The notes under the pieces are model-generated. The model was not told where the DNA came from. It made no database searches and was given only the letters and a program-made list of their open reading frames with translations. A program made the position numbers and the translations under genes. Source: Nannobrachium achirus (Eukaryota; Chordata; Actinopteri; Myctophiformes; Myctophidae). From it: a DNA stretch of 64,000 nt. Positions 51,401 to 64,000 of this stretch are shown piece by piece. The DNA lies in contig OY997639.1 in the NCBI GenBank assembly GCA_963921795.1, forward strand, positions 63,081,394 through 63,145,393. The letters run 5' to 3'. Numbering within the stretch: position 1 is the first letter of the stretch; each line of letters begins with the position of its first letter.

Positions 51401-52537
51401 GTTATACACAACCACGCTAAATACTGCTGGCAGGGATACATTTACATTTCATGAGACAAACGACAGTAATGTACATAATATATAATATATATAAACACAT
51501 TTCCAGACGTCGTCACACTGATAAGAACCAGTATGCACACGCAGGCCGGGACCAAAACAAAACGAAAGACATTGTGAGCTTATAGATCATGGTCTATTTT
51601 TTGCTATTCGTCATGTTAAGTATATAGGGCTTAACACTTGGGCTGCCATAGTTTTGCCATAACTAATGTAGATTAACAGCCATGTATCTTGTATCGTGCA
51701 CGCGGCGGATCAACGTTCAACGTCTTGTCTTTCACACAGACCAAACGAGCGATGTGGGAAAACAAAGGGAGAAAAATACATTTTACCGCAGCTAGATAGA
51801 ATGGATGGGAATGAGGAAGTGGAAGTCAGGCAGCAGGCATGATATCAAAACGTAGCTACATCCGGGCAAGCGTCGCCCCCCCTGCATTCTCATTGGCTGA
51901 ATGCAAGACTGAGTAGACATGGAGACCGACATTACTTTTCCAACAAAAGCGACAGAGGCGCGCTGTTTCAGGCCACCTTAGTCACCGCCGAGCGAGCAGT
52001 AGCGAGTGAGTCGCCATGTCGAGCGTTGTGAAGGTCGCATGGGCCAACTCAGCGCCGCCCGAGTTACATCTACTGGGGGACAGAATAGTAACTAATATTT
52101 GGGGGGAAGTGTCCCTCAAAGTGCCTCTGGCCAATCACAGAGAGTATTTTCCGGGACTTGCCTGACAGTTCCTATCGTTCACTATCACGCGGGCAGCAGT
52201 GGCTTTCGAGATGCATCATGGGAAATGACGTTTTTTCACTCAGCAGCGGCCGCCACAGCACCCGTTTACCTGGTTACCATGGTAACCAATTAACACATCC
52301 CTGGACGTGTTAGGCAGCCCATGTGTTAAGTGGCTAATGTCCTGGATATCAAACAGGCCAGTACAGTGAATTAGTTTCTTACTTCTGTTTGGTAAGCGGC
52401 TCTAGCCGACGGAGGACTTTGCGTTCTGACGAGTTCAGAGAGTCCCCTATGGACAGTTTGCAGTTGTCGGTGACATCAGCAGCTCCACCGCTCAGCAGCA
52501 CCACGTGAACGGCCAGGGTCAGCAGCAGCACAGCCAT
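45426..52537 (-). CDS. m6pr: Cation-dependent mannose-6-phosphate receptor, 6 coding exons, complete
   Basis: Exons in coding order: 52383-52537, 49789-49964, 49336-49445, 48804-48934, 47800-47926, 45426-45548. Total 822 nt, 273 aa plus stop (human 277), all GT-AG and in frame. Seen: signal peptide ([20 protein letters not shown]); luminal sugar-binding domain with the four conserved mannose-6-phosphate contacts by alignment (Gln86 in VIQVDNK, Arg133 in KEQRK, Glu155, Tyr165 in CFYLF); membrane span about 186-208 ([18 protein letters not shown]); [17 protein letters not shown] in the cytosolic tail; and the acidic dileucine ending ERDDHLLPM. Known: it carries newly made lysosomal hydrolases from the trans-Golgi to endosomes, with the tail binding GGA and AP-1. 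The last exon is split from the rest by a 2.2-kb intron holding a SINE and a hAT element. It lies head-to-tail with phc1, as in mammals. Confidence 0.96.
46798..46975 (+). mobile_element. tRNA-derived SINE, diverged
   Basis: GGCACCACTAGCCTAGCGGT head, B box-like CCAGTTCAGTTCCC and the body GACCTTTGCTGCATGTCACT shared with the SINE at 967. AAATCTCTC near both ends may be a short target duplication. In the last m6pr intron. Confidence 0.75.
47232..47289. repeat. Recurrent hairpin, copy q
   Basis: AGATTTACAAGTTCACAATG and CATTGTGAGATTGTAGATCT around GCGTTGCGACA. Lies just outside the neighbouring hAT element; host element unknown. Confidence 0.7.
47312..47752. mobile_element. hAT-like MITE, same family as styk1 intron 3
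   Basis: Left TAAGGCTGTCATGATTAT, right AATAATTGTGCCAGGCCTA; flanks CACATGAC and TGCATGAC (6 of 8). Its ends align with those of 4949-5338 in reverse orientation. Contains hairpin copy r at 47571-47620, with a shortened right arm. In an m6pr intron. Confidence 0.8.
50493..51260. mobile_element. hAT-type non-autonomous element with subterminal repeats
   Basis: Target duplication TGCTTGGTC at 50484-50492 and 51261-51269. Left end GGGGAAATCCCGTTTTGCCG; right end (reverse complement) AGGCACGTCCTGTTTTGGCG. The unit CGCTACGTCGCCTTAA recurs in tandem at 51210-51245 and inverted near the left end. Hairpin copy s is at 50842-50914. It interrupts an older repeat whose 3' tail (GTAAGTCGCTCTGAATTAAG) resumes at about 51340. 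In the first m6pr coding intron. Confidence 0.85.
51566..51605. repeat. Recurrent hairpin, half copy t
   Basis: Only the 3' arm remains: CATTGTGAGCTTATAGATCA then GGTCTATTTTTTGC. Confidence 0.5.
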
Positions 52538-53270
52538 TCTGCCGGGTCTGTATGACACCTGCTGAATAAATATGGAGGAGAATGTTAGAAAAATGAGGAA
52601 CACATACAGTAGGAGTATACCCATTTATTGCATTTTATGTCTGTCCATCCAGTTGCGGGGGCAACAGCAGAGAACTCCAGACTCCCAATCATTCACATCA
52701 CAGGTGAGGTTGTTAACCACGTTAACCCTGGTGGTCTGGTGTCCCTCTTTTGAGCATGACATTATAGGCGAAAAATGTCCAAACTCAAACTCAAATATAG
52801 TGAAAAGGTGTAACCACTTAGTTTTGAAGAGTTCGCTTACGATACAAAAAGAAGCAAGGTCATGAAAACAACTGGATAGTTGACCTGACCACATAATCCA
52901 AACATCCCATCCCCATCCTAACATGTGTTGCATGTCCTTGATCCTTTCCGGCTTCATATCAGTTTCCTGTCTTATCCTCTCTAAACAACAAAGCAATTCA
53001 AAATATAACCTAACCTTTTCATACTGAATTATGTATAACTAGTCCTTACCCGTTCAAAGATATGAGCTCCGAAATGAAGTGCAGTGTGTGGGTTATGGGG
53101 TGTGCACTGTGCACACAGTATATGAGGGATGGAAAGTAACTTTAACTGGTGCTTGCATGATAATATGTAGGAGCATCAATGTAAGAAATACCCGTTTCGT
53201 TTAATGGCTACAGAGATACTGTGTACCGATCTGCATGATTTTTGGACAACATCTGTAACCCCCCCCCCCC

Positions 53271-53324
<54 letters not shown>

Positions 53325-53596
53325 CTGGTTAAACATTTTGCCTCATGCTAGATGCAGAATAGATATGCCTCATGCTAGATGCAGAATAGATAGTAGATAC
53401 ACCATTAAAATGCTAATATGCAGCATATGATTTGTGAAAGTGACAAACGGGCTTCACAGTTATGTCAGGTGTGTTCATATGCTAATGGTGATGCGATTTC
53501 AGATCAATTGCTCCAGCCACTGAGGAGAAACGCTGTGACAGACACTCAGACAGACACTCACTCAGACAGACATTCGGAAAATTATAGTATAGATGT

Positions 53597-53671
<75 letters not shown>
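53271..53671. repeat. (CA)n and (GT)n microsatellites flanking a short spacer
   Basis: (CA)n at about 53273-53320 and (GT)n at about 53598-53671. The spacer includes a 27-bp tandem duplication (CCTCATGCTAGATGCAGAAT, 53340-53391). In the m6pr 5' intron. Confidence 0.9.
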
Positions 53672-53681
<10 letters not shown>

Positions 53682-54140
53682 GTTGTTAGGGGGGAGTGTA
53701 AAAGAAAATAAAAATGGTGAAGAAAAAGTAATTTAAAAAGTTTAAGGTAATGATAAAAAAATATATTTTATAATGGCTGTTTGATGGCTCTACGTAAAAA
53801 AATGTGTCGCGTACACAATCGAAACTAAAGCAGGAAGAGGAAGGTCTGAACATGACAGTTATGACAACCGTATACTGCAGTCTGCATAGAGCATAATGTA
53901 TTCAGCGTGTCACACAATCCTCACACAATGAAAATATACAAATAAATCGACGATTGACTATTATGATAATAAAAGTTATGCGCGCAAGTAAAGTACATTG
54001 AAGTTGAACTTGAAGCCCTGCTTATAATAGCTCCTTTCGTTCCTGTATTTACCTTTTTTTATATTTTTATATTTTATATTGGAGGTGATTTTGGGGTCCT
54101 GAGAGGGGCTATGCTTATACTATTTTAGAACACCGTAGGC

Positions 54141-54665
54141 CAGGCCTGTCAACTCTCCTGGATTTCCCAGGAGTCTCCTGGATTTTGACCCCATCTCCTG
54201 GCATGCTCCTGGATTGGCAAATCTCCTGGATTTCTCCTGGATTTTGTATCAAACTCCCAAAATTCACCAGAACACAGGAAATTACATCTACTATGTTAAT
54301 TTTCTTCTGGGGGAGGACCCCCAGACCCCCCGCTTTAGGGGTGGGGGCAATCCATGCAAGATCATACAGATATTCACTTAAGTAATGACTTACAGATGAG
54401 ACATCATTATTAAAGATGTCTTACTTTGCTGCAGTCATCAAATCTGTACACCTACATTTGGCATTTTAGGCTGAAATTGTACACATGCTAGTAAAGTAAT
54501 CCTGATAAATGTATCAAACATGCACACAATTCAACAGAACACAGGAAAATATATCTATTAATACGTTTTAGGGAGAGCACCCCCCAGACCCTGGTTGGGG
54601 AGTTCCGCGCACCCCCCAAAAAATAAATCTCCTGGATTCTGACAGTCCAATGTTGACAACCCTGC
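54141..54665. mobile_element. Interspersed fish repeat rich in CTCCTGGATT
   Basis: Starts CAGGCCTGTCAACTCTCCTG and ends GTTGACAACCCTGCCG, with several CTCCTGGATT units near the left end and AGGACCCCCAGACCCCCC internally. Terminal inverted repeat is short and imperfect. Confidence 0.6.
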
Positions 54666-54815
54666 CGTAGGCTAATACATGATTAACTTTATTTTTAATG
54701 TTTGAAATTACATAGGGTTGGAAAAGAGGTTTAAATGTTCAAATACATAAAAAGCCAGTATAGCTATAGCCTTTCATAGGTCGAAAGTTTGAATAACGTC
54801 ACAAAATGGACCTAC

Positions 54816-54960
54816 CTTGACGAGTCCGGGCACAAGGCGTGTTATTTAGATATAACAGAACAGCATTCAGGATGAAGTTTTATGATGATGGTGGACCACC
54901 TGACAACTGTTAGCTTGTCTTGTCTGCTGACTTCAGCTGGAGTCCAGTCAGTGCGATGCT
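54816..54960 (-). promoter_or_regulatory. Probable m6pr 5' noncoding exon
   Basis: A minus-strand donor CGTCAAG|GTAGGT lies at 54816. The first coding exon opens with an acceptor (TTCAGCAG) 21 nt before the Met, so an upstream exon is needed. Human M6PR also has a noncoding first exon. Promoter presumed at about 54.96-55.1 kb. Confidence 0.5.
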
Positions 54961-55269
54961 AGCGACACAGAGGACCAATGCGACTCCTACTGTAATAAAT
55001 AATGTACACACAGCAGTGTAGCTGACGGCTGCTGAGTTTACAATAAATGTGAGCTTCGCTCAGTTATGAAGGAAACCGTTCTTAAATGTTTTAGATAATT
55101 TCAAGTTGCAGCCAGTGTGTTAGCAGCCAGCTAGGTAGTTACTCAATGCGGAAGTGAAACTAAACACACACAAACCCATGTGATTGACTGGCGTCCAATG
55201 AACGGATGGATCCCATAGCCCGGAGGGACAGGCTGTTTTAACACTGTCACACATTTGAATTGAAAATAA

Positions 55270-56800
55270 ATTCAAAATGCCAGGGCAGGTCGGCAGGAAG
55301 GCCATGAAATGAACAGATTATTTTTAGTCCATTGAAAGAATGTGTTGAATTTAAGGGTTAAGGATGATAACCTATAATCTTCAGTGAAATAGATAAATTA
55401 TGGTATTTACAATCTGATCCATGCTCAGCCCTGCACCAAACACTGGATTGGTTTAAAGATTGGATTCGGGGGAGTTTAATAAGATTTCAGAATCTCAACA
55501 TAAAAACACTGGTGTCTACATGACAAGAAAGAGACACTGGTATTGACAAGGAAGAGAGAGGAGCTTAGGTAGGCATTAAAGGAGTAGTTCACCCCCAAAA
55601 TGACTTTTTAGTTTTTTGTCACATTCCTAAGACATAAATGTTATAACAATAAATGTACCCCCATTCATTTCGGATGGTGACCCGTTTCGAAACGGGTCAC
55701 CATCCGGAATCAATGGGGGTAAATTTACTCAAATCACATTTTTGTCTTAGGAATGCGACAAAAAACAAAAAATATTATTAAGTGTGCCGCCATACTTAAG
55801 TAAGTAATGTCGCCACAAAATTTCGGCACGTAATAAGTGCCGCACGATTTACGCCACCGCCGCAATATATACATCAAAACGTGCGGCTCGGCCGGGAATG
55901 GGGTGCTATTACTTTTCTAAGAGAAAAGTTGTATCGTTTAATTGATATTAATTTATTAGTGAATTAATTTTACCCATTGACTTATAATGGGAATCGCAAA
56001 AACTCACATTCAATATTTTTTTTCTCGCAAACCATAGGGGCTACAGTTTCAAAACTTGGAGAGGAGATTTATAATGATATCAAGGATTAAATAAAAAATA
56101 ATTTCGTCAGTTGGCCTCATGGTGGCGCTATAACAGTCCACTTTACCTTTCGGCCTGTAACTCTTGAACCGTGGGTCGGAAAATTAAAATTCCCTTTTCC
56201 CTGGATTCCTTGGGTCATGACGCATCTCCTCATATAGGCCACGCCCATTTGCGTCAGGATAGATTTTCCGCCATTTTGAATTTTCTTCAAAACACACTTT
56301 TTGCTCCTTTTCCTACATATTTTCTCCAAATGTCACAAAAATCGATACACACGATCTATGGACTCATGCGATAAACATATTTAAACGATATTTTGATAGT
56401 CCATACCGTTCTTCCGTAACAGGGTTCCAAAGTTAGCGGGAGGAGCCCGTTTTGTAAGAAGTAGCCATAAATCACAAACGAAACATCCAGTCAACACCAA
56501 ATTTTCCACTTCGACCCATAGGGGGCACCACAAACGCGCAAAACGTAACCGTTTCATGCCAAAACGTGTTTTTCAGGGGACTTAGCGAGCTGCAGGCACA
56601 CAAATTTCTTAGAAATTTTGTTTTCTAGTTTAACTCTACTATCCATGGCATGAGTAATCAATAGGGAAAAAAGTCATTTTGGGGGTGAACTACTCCTTTA
56701 AGGCCACAGTGGCCTCAGGTCATGCTGGTTTGAGCCTTTGAGGGGCACAAGGCCAAACTGAGGGCCTTCATGTCCTCCATTCAATTCCTGCCCTGGCTAT
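55270..56800. repeat. Interspersed repeat, copy 2, split by a TTAA MITE
   Basis: The left part (to 55579) and the right part (from 56702) match 3845-4300. The break falls exactly at the TTAA of copy 1. Confidence 0.8.
55576..56701. mobile_element. TTAA-flanked element, 1126 bp
   Basis: TIRs TTAAAGGAGTAGTTCACCCC and its complement; a second inverted segment near the left end mirrors CATTCCTAAGACA / TGTCTTAGGAATG. No long ORF. TTAA flanks are typical of piggyBac-like or Kolobok-like movement. Confidence 0.9.
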
Positions 56801-57165
56801 AGTGTCAACTTTCAATTTAATTACAAAGTACTCAACACCTCCCCAAAGGAAATGCTTATTATCTCCAAAAAAACAAACAGGTGACATCTGTCGATCTGTG
56901 ACTGCAGACAGTTTCTGTCCACAGAGTAAAAGAGCTGTGCAGTGTTTGATCTGACTGTAACCCATGACAGTGACATTGTCAGTGGAATTGTGTTGCCAGG
57001 TAACATGCAGCTTGGGTCCACCCGCCACCCTACTGATGTTCATAAACACGACGAACAAAAACAGCAATAGGGGAAAAGGTTTATGATATCAAGTGAAACA
57101 AAAGGTAAATGTTGCATACAATAAAAGGCTATTATTAGTTGTAGTTATGCTGGAGATAATAAAAG

Positions 57166-57321
<156 letters not shown>

Positions 57322-57758
57322 ATCATTATCGTTATTATTATTGTTATTATTATGTATTCATAATATTAAATGAGATTGTTGTGTGCTCAGTCCTCTGCCT
57401 CTGACGTTTAATCGTCAACGGGACAACCAACTAGGCAATCACAGATCAGTGAGTCGTCGTGTCCTTCCAGGATATGGGACATTGGGACTAGGGTTCACAC
57501 ACATGCTTCAAAGCTGGTGTGTGTCTGAATGAAGAATGACCGGAGTCTGAAGACGAGATACGACCTGCAGAACTTAGTGAATGATGTTTTCAGGCTGTTT
57601 GTCTGCTTCGTCTGCAGCTTGAGGTATCATTTGGAACTTTATACGACCACCATTGCATGCTGTGTTCACAATCTGAAGCATTAAGAACTTCTGAACCTGT
57701 GATAACATTTAGAGAGAACATTTATGAGAAAAGGATTTAATCTGTCATTTCATTATAA

Positions 57759-57823
<65 letters not shown>

Positions 57824-58404
57824 ATGAGGAAATCAGTAAAACCTCATGCCAGCTATATCAGAATTCATTGAGCGGAAGAGGAGAGTAACTTAATAATGGC
57901 CACAATTTAAACAACTACATTAATACAAATTGCATTGTCATCAGTTTAATTTCATTTAGACTAGAGCCTTATCCCTACAGTCAGTAGGCCTACATGTGTG
58001 CCTATTTGCAATAGACCGTTTGTCAGCCTTCTGATTGGTCCCTGAGACTCCCTGACTGGCCAACCAGAAAAAAACATTCACTTTTTGCTATCGGGGGTGG
58101 AGTTTGTGCAGTGGAGAATGTTGCTTTAGGCTTTCAAAAACTGTCCGCAGTGCGCGACACGGAGATCGGCCGGTACGGTGATAGCGACGGCAAGCGTCAA
58201 GCGATCTCGCTCATCATAACGAATAAGCTTCAACAAACTAGTTCACATGTACCTTATCAATGGTCTAAGAGTCACGATTGGGTACATATAATTTAAATGG
58301 GCAGAATTACGAAAAGCCAGCCTATTATGTGAGGAGAAACATTCTCTCTGTCCTCTTCCTAGTACCCAAGATGCAATGCGCTTCTCTTTCTATCTCTGAT
58401 CCAG

Positions 58405-58820
58405 AGGATTAAACTAATTAAAACATTTATTTTTCGGGGGAAAACTACTGTTTTGCTATGTAATTACTGTACCTTTTTCTTCCCTTTTTATTAATATCAC
58501 GTAGATGTGTTTTTTGTGGTACTTTATATAGCTGTAATGAGGCTATGAAGGGAAAAAAAATCGCATCCACTACCACTATAAAAGAATCTGCAAAGAGGAT
58601 TCTGTCCCACTGGGATTAAACAAATTAAAACATGTATTTTCGGGTAAATCCCCTGTTTTGCAATGTAACTACTGTACCTTTGTCTTCCCTTTTTATTAAT
58701 ATCACCTAGGTGTTTTTCCTTTGGTACTTTATATAGCTGTAATGAGGCTATGAAGGGAAAAAAAAAACCCATCCACTTCCACTATAAAAAACAATCTGCC
58801 CAGGGTTAATGTCCCATAGT
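58405..58820. repeat. Diverged tandem duplication, 2 x ~205 bp
   Basis: Both units contain CTTCCCTTTTTATTAATATC, TGGTACTTTATATAGCTGTA and ATGAGGCTATGAAGGGAAAA in the same order. Confidence 0.9.
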
Positions 58821-59355
58821 AACAGGGCAGAATGGGGCGGGATTTGCAAAAGGGTTTATTCAGCTCTAGAGCAATATGATATCAAATAACAAGTGACCAT
58901 CCAAATGCTGAAATCATGGCACACATTTGAATCCTCCATCCATCCTGTCAATATGTCCTTGAGGCTTGTAGGACCCTACTTCACCCTGTCCCTGAAATGT
59001 AAATGTTTTTGGGTCCAGGACGCAAACATTTATTATTACTTAAGAAATCTTTTATGTTTATAGATCACAAAGAGATTGTTGGCCCAAAACTTAAGCAAGA
59101 TATTGTGTTGTCATTTTCAATATAGATTCATTACTAACTGTTATATCTCTTGCGGTCATCCGACTCCACAATAATATTTAGTCTATAAAGATCTTCATTT
59201 ATGTGAACACAAAGGATTATCTCTACTGCCTCCCAGCTATAACAGGCAGGCTAAAAGGTGCATCTCAAGTGCAGGACAAAATGTACACACACACAGGCAG
59301 TTAAAGCTTTTTTGAGCGGTGGTCACAACGCTCCTATACGTGGCCGTGTGTGTGG

Positions 59356-59401
<46 letters not shown>

Positions 59402-59509
59402 ATGCGTGTCTGTCTGTATGTAGCCTCAAGTCTGCAGTACCTTTTCTGACCACACATGTTAAGGGAGGGGCGCTGTTCTTCAGCCTCAGGCCAGGCACAC
59501 TCACACTCA

Positions 59510-59650
<141 letters not shown>

Positions 59651-60647
59651 GCAGCTTCCACCGCTCAGTTCACACGAGTGTGATTTTTTTTAATTGCAGG
59701 TTCCCTCAGATCAGTCAAACATACAGTATACAGAGGTACTACAGGGGGTACTTGAGAGAAAATGGAAAATGGAAATATTTATTTTACTGTTATGTTTAAT
59801 GATAAAACATTGAGAAAATGTGAACGTGCTGCTCCGTAAAGCTTTAAACCAAATTAAGAGAATTTTACTGTTACTGAATAGAAATCAGGCTACTTATTTT
59901 TGCCAGACCCATGAAATGGGTAGGCCTACATAAGCAAATGTCGGTCTGTCTGTCCGGGTTTTCTATATAAAGGGTATATATGATGATGACATGATGATGA
60001 CATGCCTACAAAAGGCATGATGTCATAAATGATGATGACAGACAGGGGGTCTGGCACAACCAGGTTGACCTGGTCTAGTTATTTAACATATTGATTTAAA
60101 AGCTGGACATTTGATGTCAGTATTTTCTAGTCAAAATGTTGCTATCAATTAAAGGGGTACTTGGATTCAGCAATCAGGAAAAGGGGGTACTGAAGCCCAA
60201 AAAGTTTGAGAACAACTGCACTACACGAACAGTACATAAAAACATGACTGTTGCAACTCCCAGCTTTAGACCAGAAGTGTGTGTGGATCCTATATGCTTC
60301 TCTGCATAGTATTTCTCTCTTTTTTTATTTATGACATCACCGCCTCTAGGACACTGAAACTTTTTCAATACCTTAGGGGGAAAAAAACAGAAAACATTTC
60401 TGGGTATTAACACACTTGAGCCGTCTGCTTTGTATCTGGTGACGTGAGGTTATGTTTTGTATAGACGGTGCTGTTTTGAAGGGGCCTGCTTAGGCCCCGC
60501 TGTGCCCAGATGTTTATTGTTGCTATAGTGAATCTGAATAGTGATGTTATGGTGTCATCTGAGAGTATCTGTAGTGCTTTTACTCATGTTTTTTCCTACT
60601 GATGTTTTACGTATGTATAATGTTGCAGTGTATGTCTTTTCTAAAGG

Positions 60648-60992
60648 GCATAGCAGCAGTGGGCATGGTTTTCTGTTGTCACTATAAAATTGGCCATTAT
60701 TCTTTCCTATAGAGATTTACAACAAAAAAATATTCATTATTTTAGGCCTAGACTCCTGGTTAATCATGACCATAAAACCTTTGATTCTGTGGGAAAAATA
60801 AATACAAATACCCCAAAAAAAGCTAAAAAAAGAAAAGAAAAAAAGGGGTATTTATTAAATGTAGTATAGCATATAATTATTCACCAAGATCCTGGATGGC
60901 TTGAGTCTAGGCTTAATATCATTCAAAATGAAAAATGAATGGCCGATCTTTTAGTGGCACCAGAAAACCATGCCCACTGCTATGGCCTTTGA
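60648..60992. repeat. Foldback repeat
   Basis: AGCAGTGGGCATGGTTTTCT near the left end is mirrored by AGAAAACCATGCCCACTGCT near the right end; about 35-bp arms. Confidence 0.7.
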
Positions 60993-62531
60993 CTACACTG
61001 TTGTGGTGTGGCAATTGGTGCACTGTCAACCACATTGATTATTGCTGGATCACACAGACAGGCTCATCTGGAAGGTGATAGCCTATAATATAACATTTGT
61101 CTCTGTGTTTCTTTGATTCTGATAATGATGTACTAATAATCAAAATGTTAGTCTGCTCCTACAATTTAAAAAAAGGCTTTAACTGCCTGTGTGCGCCTCC
61201 TATATTTAACTCCATTTATGTATGTGTAGCATTTCTCTACAAAAAGTCACATGTAGTAGGAGTTTGACTTGACTGCAAGATGATCAAAAATAAGATGGTA
61301 AAAATAGATATGCTTCATCAGCCACACAAACAATGCTTTTAGTGATTCAGTCACAGCCAGCCAGTCAATATTATTTGTAACATCAACAGAGAACACAGAG
61401 GCCTCCACCCGTCCTCACTCGTCAGTGTGTTGTCACCACCAGTGTGTGGCTGGTGATGATCAGGTCACAGTGTGAACAGACAGACGCATACACTGTTGAC
61501 TTTGTTTATGTATTCACTCTTCACACTGCTTTGATTACATTTTTTTTAAATCTTTTACAGGAAGTTCTTGTGCAGTAAGGAAGAGTCACAGTACGTATAC
61601 GTTGAGGCCTTGCATGTACAGTATAACCGTTCAAAACAGACATTGTACTTAAAGATTGCATAATAGGCTACATATCTGACAAATGTACATACATGCAGTG
61701 TGTGCGTGTGATTAAGATCTTCTTGAGTGTTAACTTTGACGAGATAATTGAGCTTTGCCCAACACTAAAGTCTCAACCACCCATACCACTGTTAATTAAC
61801 ATATAGTGTGACAAGATTAGCTTGGGTCAACAATTCACATGAAGCCTGTTTGCTATCCTATTTGCTACATGTATTTTGGCTACACCCAGTAGTTATAATA
61901 AGGCAGCAGTGAGCGGTTGACCTAGTTTTGGCTACAGCACAATAGTTTAACATTGAATTGTATATATCATAATTTTAGTTCCCACAATTATCAATCGTAA
62001 CATATGATTTATTATTAATTTCATTTAGAAATTATTGTCATTAATCAAAACAAATCACAGGTTTCTCATTTTATTCATAATCATCATGCAGGCTGTGTGT
62101 TACGGCCGTGGCTGGAGGGCTTGCTCACGTGGAAGGAAATAGAGTACTTCTGGTGGACTCTTGCTCAAGTGGAAGAAAATCCTTCCAAATGAGTATAAAT
62201 GACACACATGGGAATAGTGAGCAACTTAAGTGTGTCATTATTGGGCTCAGTTTTAGTATGGGCCCGTTATAGCTCAGAGTTAATTTCCTTATGGGAATTG
62301 GACTCTTTACCCTAAAGGAATGAAGGTTGCACTCTAGAATAGGCATTCCCAAAAGCTTAAGTCAATGACCCTCCAGGTAAATACACAACATTAGTATAAC
62401 TTCGTATTAGTATAAGAGCTTCTCTGCTGTCTATACCAATGGTTCTCAACTGGCTTTGTACTGGGACCTGAATTTAATTTAATGTTTATTCTTAAAGCAT
62501 CCCATCGTGCATTGCGCAGAATTCGCAGACA

Positions 62532-62620
62532 GCTTCCGGCAGCTGAGAGTGATCTACAAGCTCACAGCGGTTGCATCTGCGACGCGACGTGAGCTTGTAT
62601 GTCTGCTGTTAACCGGAAGT
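62532..62620. repeat. Recurrent hairpin, copy u
   Basis: GTGATCTACAAGCTCACAGC and GACGTGAGCTTGTATGTCTG around a GC-rich loop, itself framed by CTTCCGG/CCGGAAG. A lone copy with no recognised host element. Confidence 0.7.
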
Positions 62621-63109
62621 GTCCCGCAAATAATGCTACGGTAAAGTCTTGCGGAAACAGGTGGATACATTTTCATAATGACCCTACCATAAAATGTTTG
62701 TATAAATGCTAGTGTAGCGTGAACTTTAAAACATTTAAATAAATATGGCCCCTAAACCCTAGTTTGGGACCCACTAGCCTATGTCTGAGGAATGTGTAAC
62801 CTTTCTTGTTTTCATTGAGTAGGGCCCAGCCAACAGAAAACAGTGAAAACAGCCTGTGATTAAATTAAGCAGTATTATGTTACCCTGATACAGGGTAAGA
62901 TCACCTACTGTACAACACATGCAGCACAGTGGCGTTAGACTCCTCCTCTGCACTCCTTTTTTGTGCATTGCCTCATTCTGTTGTTTTTCCACTTCTTTCC
63001 CATATTTATTACTTCTCAGGGGAATGTCTGGGGAGTTTTTATAGGCCCCAGCGAAAGCTCAGAACTGCATGTAGCTCTCCAAAGTGGTGAGTGCACATTT
63101 CTATGTCCA

Positions 63110-63211
<102 letters not shown>

Positions 63212-63680
63212 CTGTATCTCCCCTCCCCCACTGTCCACCATTGTATAATCACAGCTCTTACCTGGCTGTGTGTGTGTGTGCAGAGTCTGCAGACACACCC
63301 GGCTACTCCGTATAGACCAATCGCGTCCCGGGGAGATACACCCTCCAAGGAGGTGTTGTTGTACTTCCTGTGTTTGGTGGTGAGAGAAGAATGGGGCAGG
63401 AGAGAAAAGAGACTGCATTTTTTGCTGAGGGGGTCAAATGCAAGAAGAAGTGATCACGTTGGCGTTAGGGGTTTGTGGAAAGGACAGGAGTGATTTGTGG
63501 TCCTACTTGGCGGCCTTTCAACTTGATTTGTGGCATTTTGCCCCGTTCTGTAAACCGGGACTGGTGGGCAGGGAAGAAGACGGAGAGAGAGAAGCAGAGG
63601 AGGGGGAAGATAAGTGTCAATCTGTTGAAACTTGTTTGGGAATTCGAGGAGGGAAGAAGGGGAGGTGGGTGGGGGGAGCC

Positions 63681-63683
<3 letters not shown>

Positions 63684-63725
<42 letters not shown>
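63684..63725. repeat. (GA)n microsatellite
   Basis: About 20 GA units in a purine-rich stretch. Confidence 0.9.
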
Positions 63726-63729
<4 letters not shown>

Positions 63730-63828
63730 CAATGAGTGCTAAGGCATAAACATTAGGCATTTCCAGAGCAACACATTTGAAGTTACAGCTATCGAACAAG
63801 AGTGTGAGACAGAGCATCAGGATTACAT

Positions 63829-63987
63829 TATAAAAGAGCAAAGCTTTTTTGTTATTTTCAAAGCCACCTAGGCAGACATTCGGTGAAGGAATGCTTGTGA
63901 GTTGTGCAATCTCATGCTTCCACCTCTGACTTAGACAGGAGGGAGGGAGGGGAGTGGGGACTAGGTCTCCAAGATTCTTCTATTCAG
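63829..63987 (+). promoter_or_regulatory. Candidate promoter and first exon of the next gene
   Basis: TATAAAAG at 63829-63836 and a consensus donor CAG|GTGAGT at 63987/63988, with no start codon context recognised between. This would be a 5' noncoding exon running off the window. Two short motifs only, so weak. Confidence 0.25.
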
Positions 63988-64000
63988 GTGAGTCTCTCAG

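Noticed and set aside
52572-52996. Open frames next to m6pr exon 1 on both strands
   Set aside because: No family similarity and they overlap the m6pr 5' intron.
58111-58296. Short GC-richer open frame, possible exon
   Set aside because: No acceptor-donor pair with consistent phase and no recognisable domain.

Overview
The window is ray-finned fish (teleost) nuclear DNA. Three intact multi-exon vertebrate genes with GT-AG introns are present. They sit among tRNA-derived SINEs, an L1-type LINE, many short hAT-like and TTAA-flanked foldback elements, and long CA/GT microsatellites. There are no bacterial operons, no rRNA and no CRISPR. I reconstructed exon boundaries by hand; every reading frame closes across every junction.

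Layout. (1) 578-9634, plus strand: styk1, a membrane-anchored kinase-like protein of 457 codons in 10 coding exons; its 3' UTR probably runs to about 11.6 kb. (2) 12.2-42.2 kb, minus strand: phc1 (polyhomeotic-like 1, Polycomb PRC1), 795 codons in 13 coding exons, convergent with styk1. (3) 16.8-23.0 kb, minus strand: an intact multi-exon transposase-like gene nested in the phc1 intron between the FCS zinc-finger region and the SAM exons. (4) 32.2-37.8 kb: a nearly full-length L1-clade LINE with both ORFs open and a perfect 15-bp target duplication, inserted in a hAT element that has its own perfect 8-bp duplication, all inside another phc1 intron. (5) 43.2-55 kb, minus strand: m6pr (cation-dependent mannose-6-phosphate receptor), 273 codons, head-to-tail with phc1; PHC1 and M6PR are also neighbours in human. 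(6) 55-64 kb: repeats and microsatellites with no recognisable coding exon, ending in a good splice donor that may close a 5' exon of the next gene.

The most interesting signals are in the repeats. styk1 intron 3 appears to be one complete hAT-like MITE plus its target duplication, so splicing restores the uninterrupted coding sequence, as in 'introner' birth. A second hAT-like MITE sits directly on the exon 5 splice donor of the same gene, and its perfect 8-bp duplication copies that donor. A hairpin with a conserved arm (AGATCTACAAGCTCACA and its reverse complement, flanked by TAGC/GCTATTTT) recurs about 20 times across the window, inside mobile elements whose termini otherwise differ; some copies carry matched changes in both arms.

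The three host genes have unrelated cellular roles (membrane pseudokinase, chromatin repressor, lysosomal enzyme sorting). The window is a syntenic block, not a pathway.
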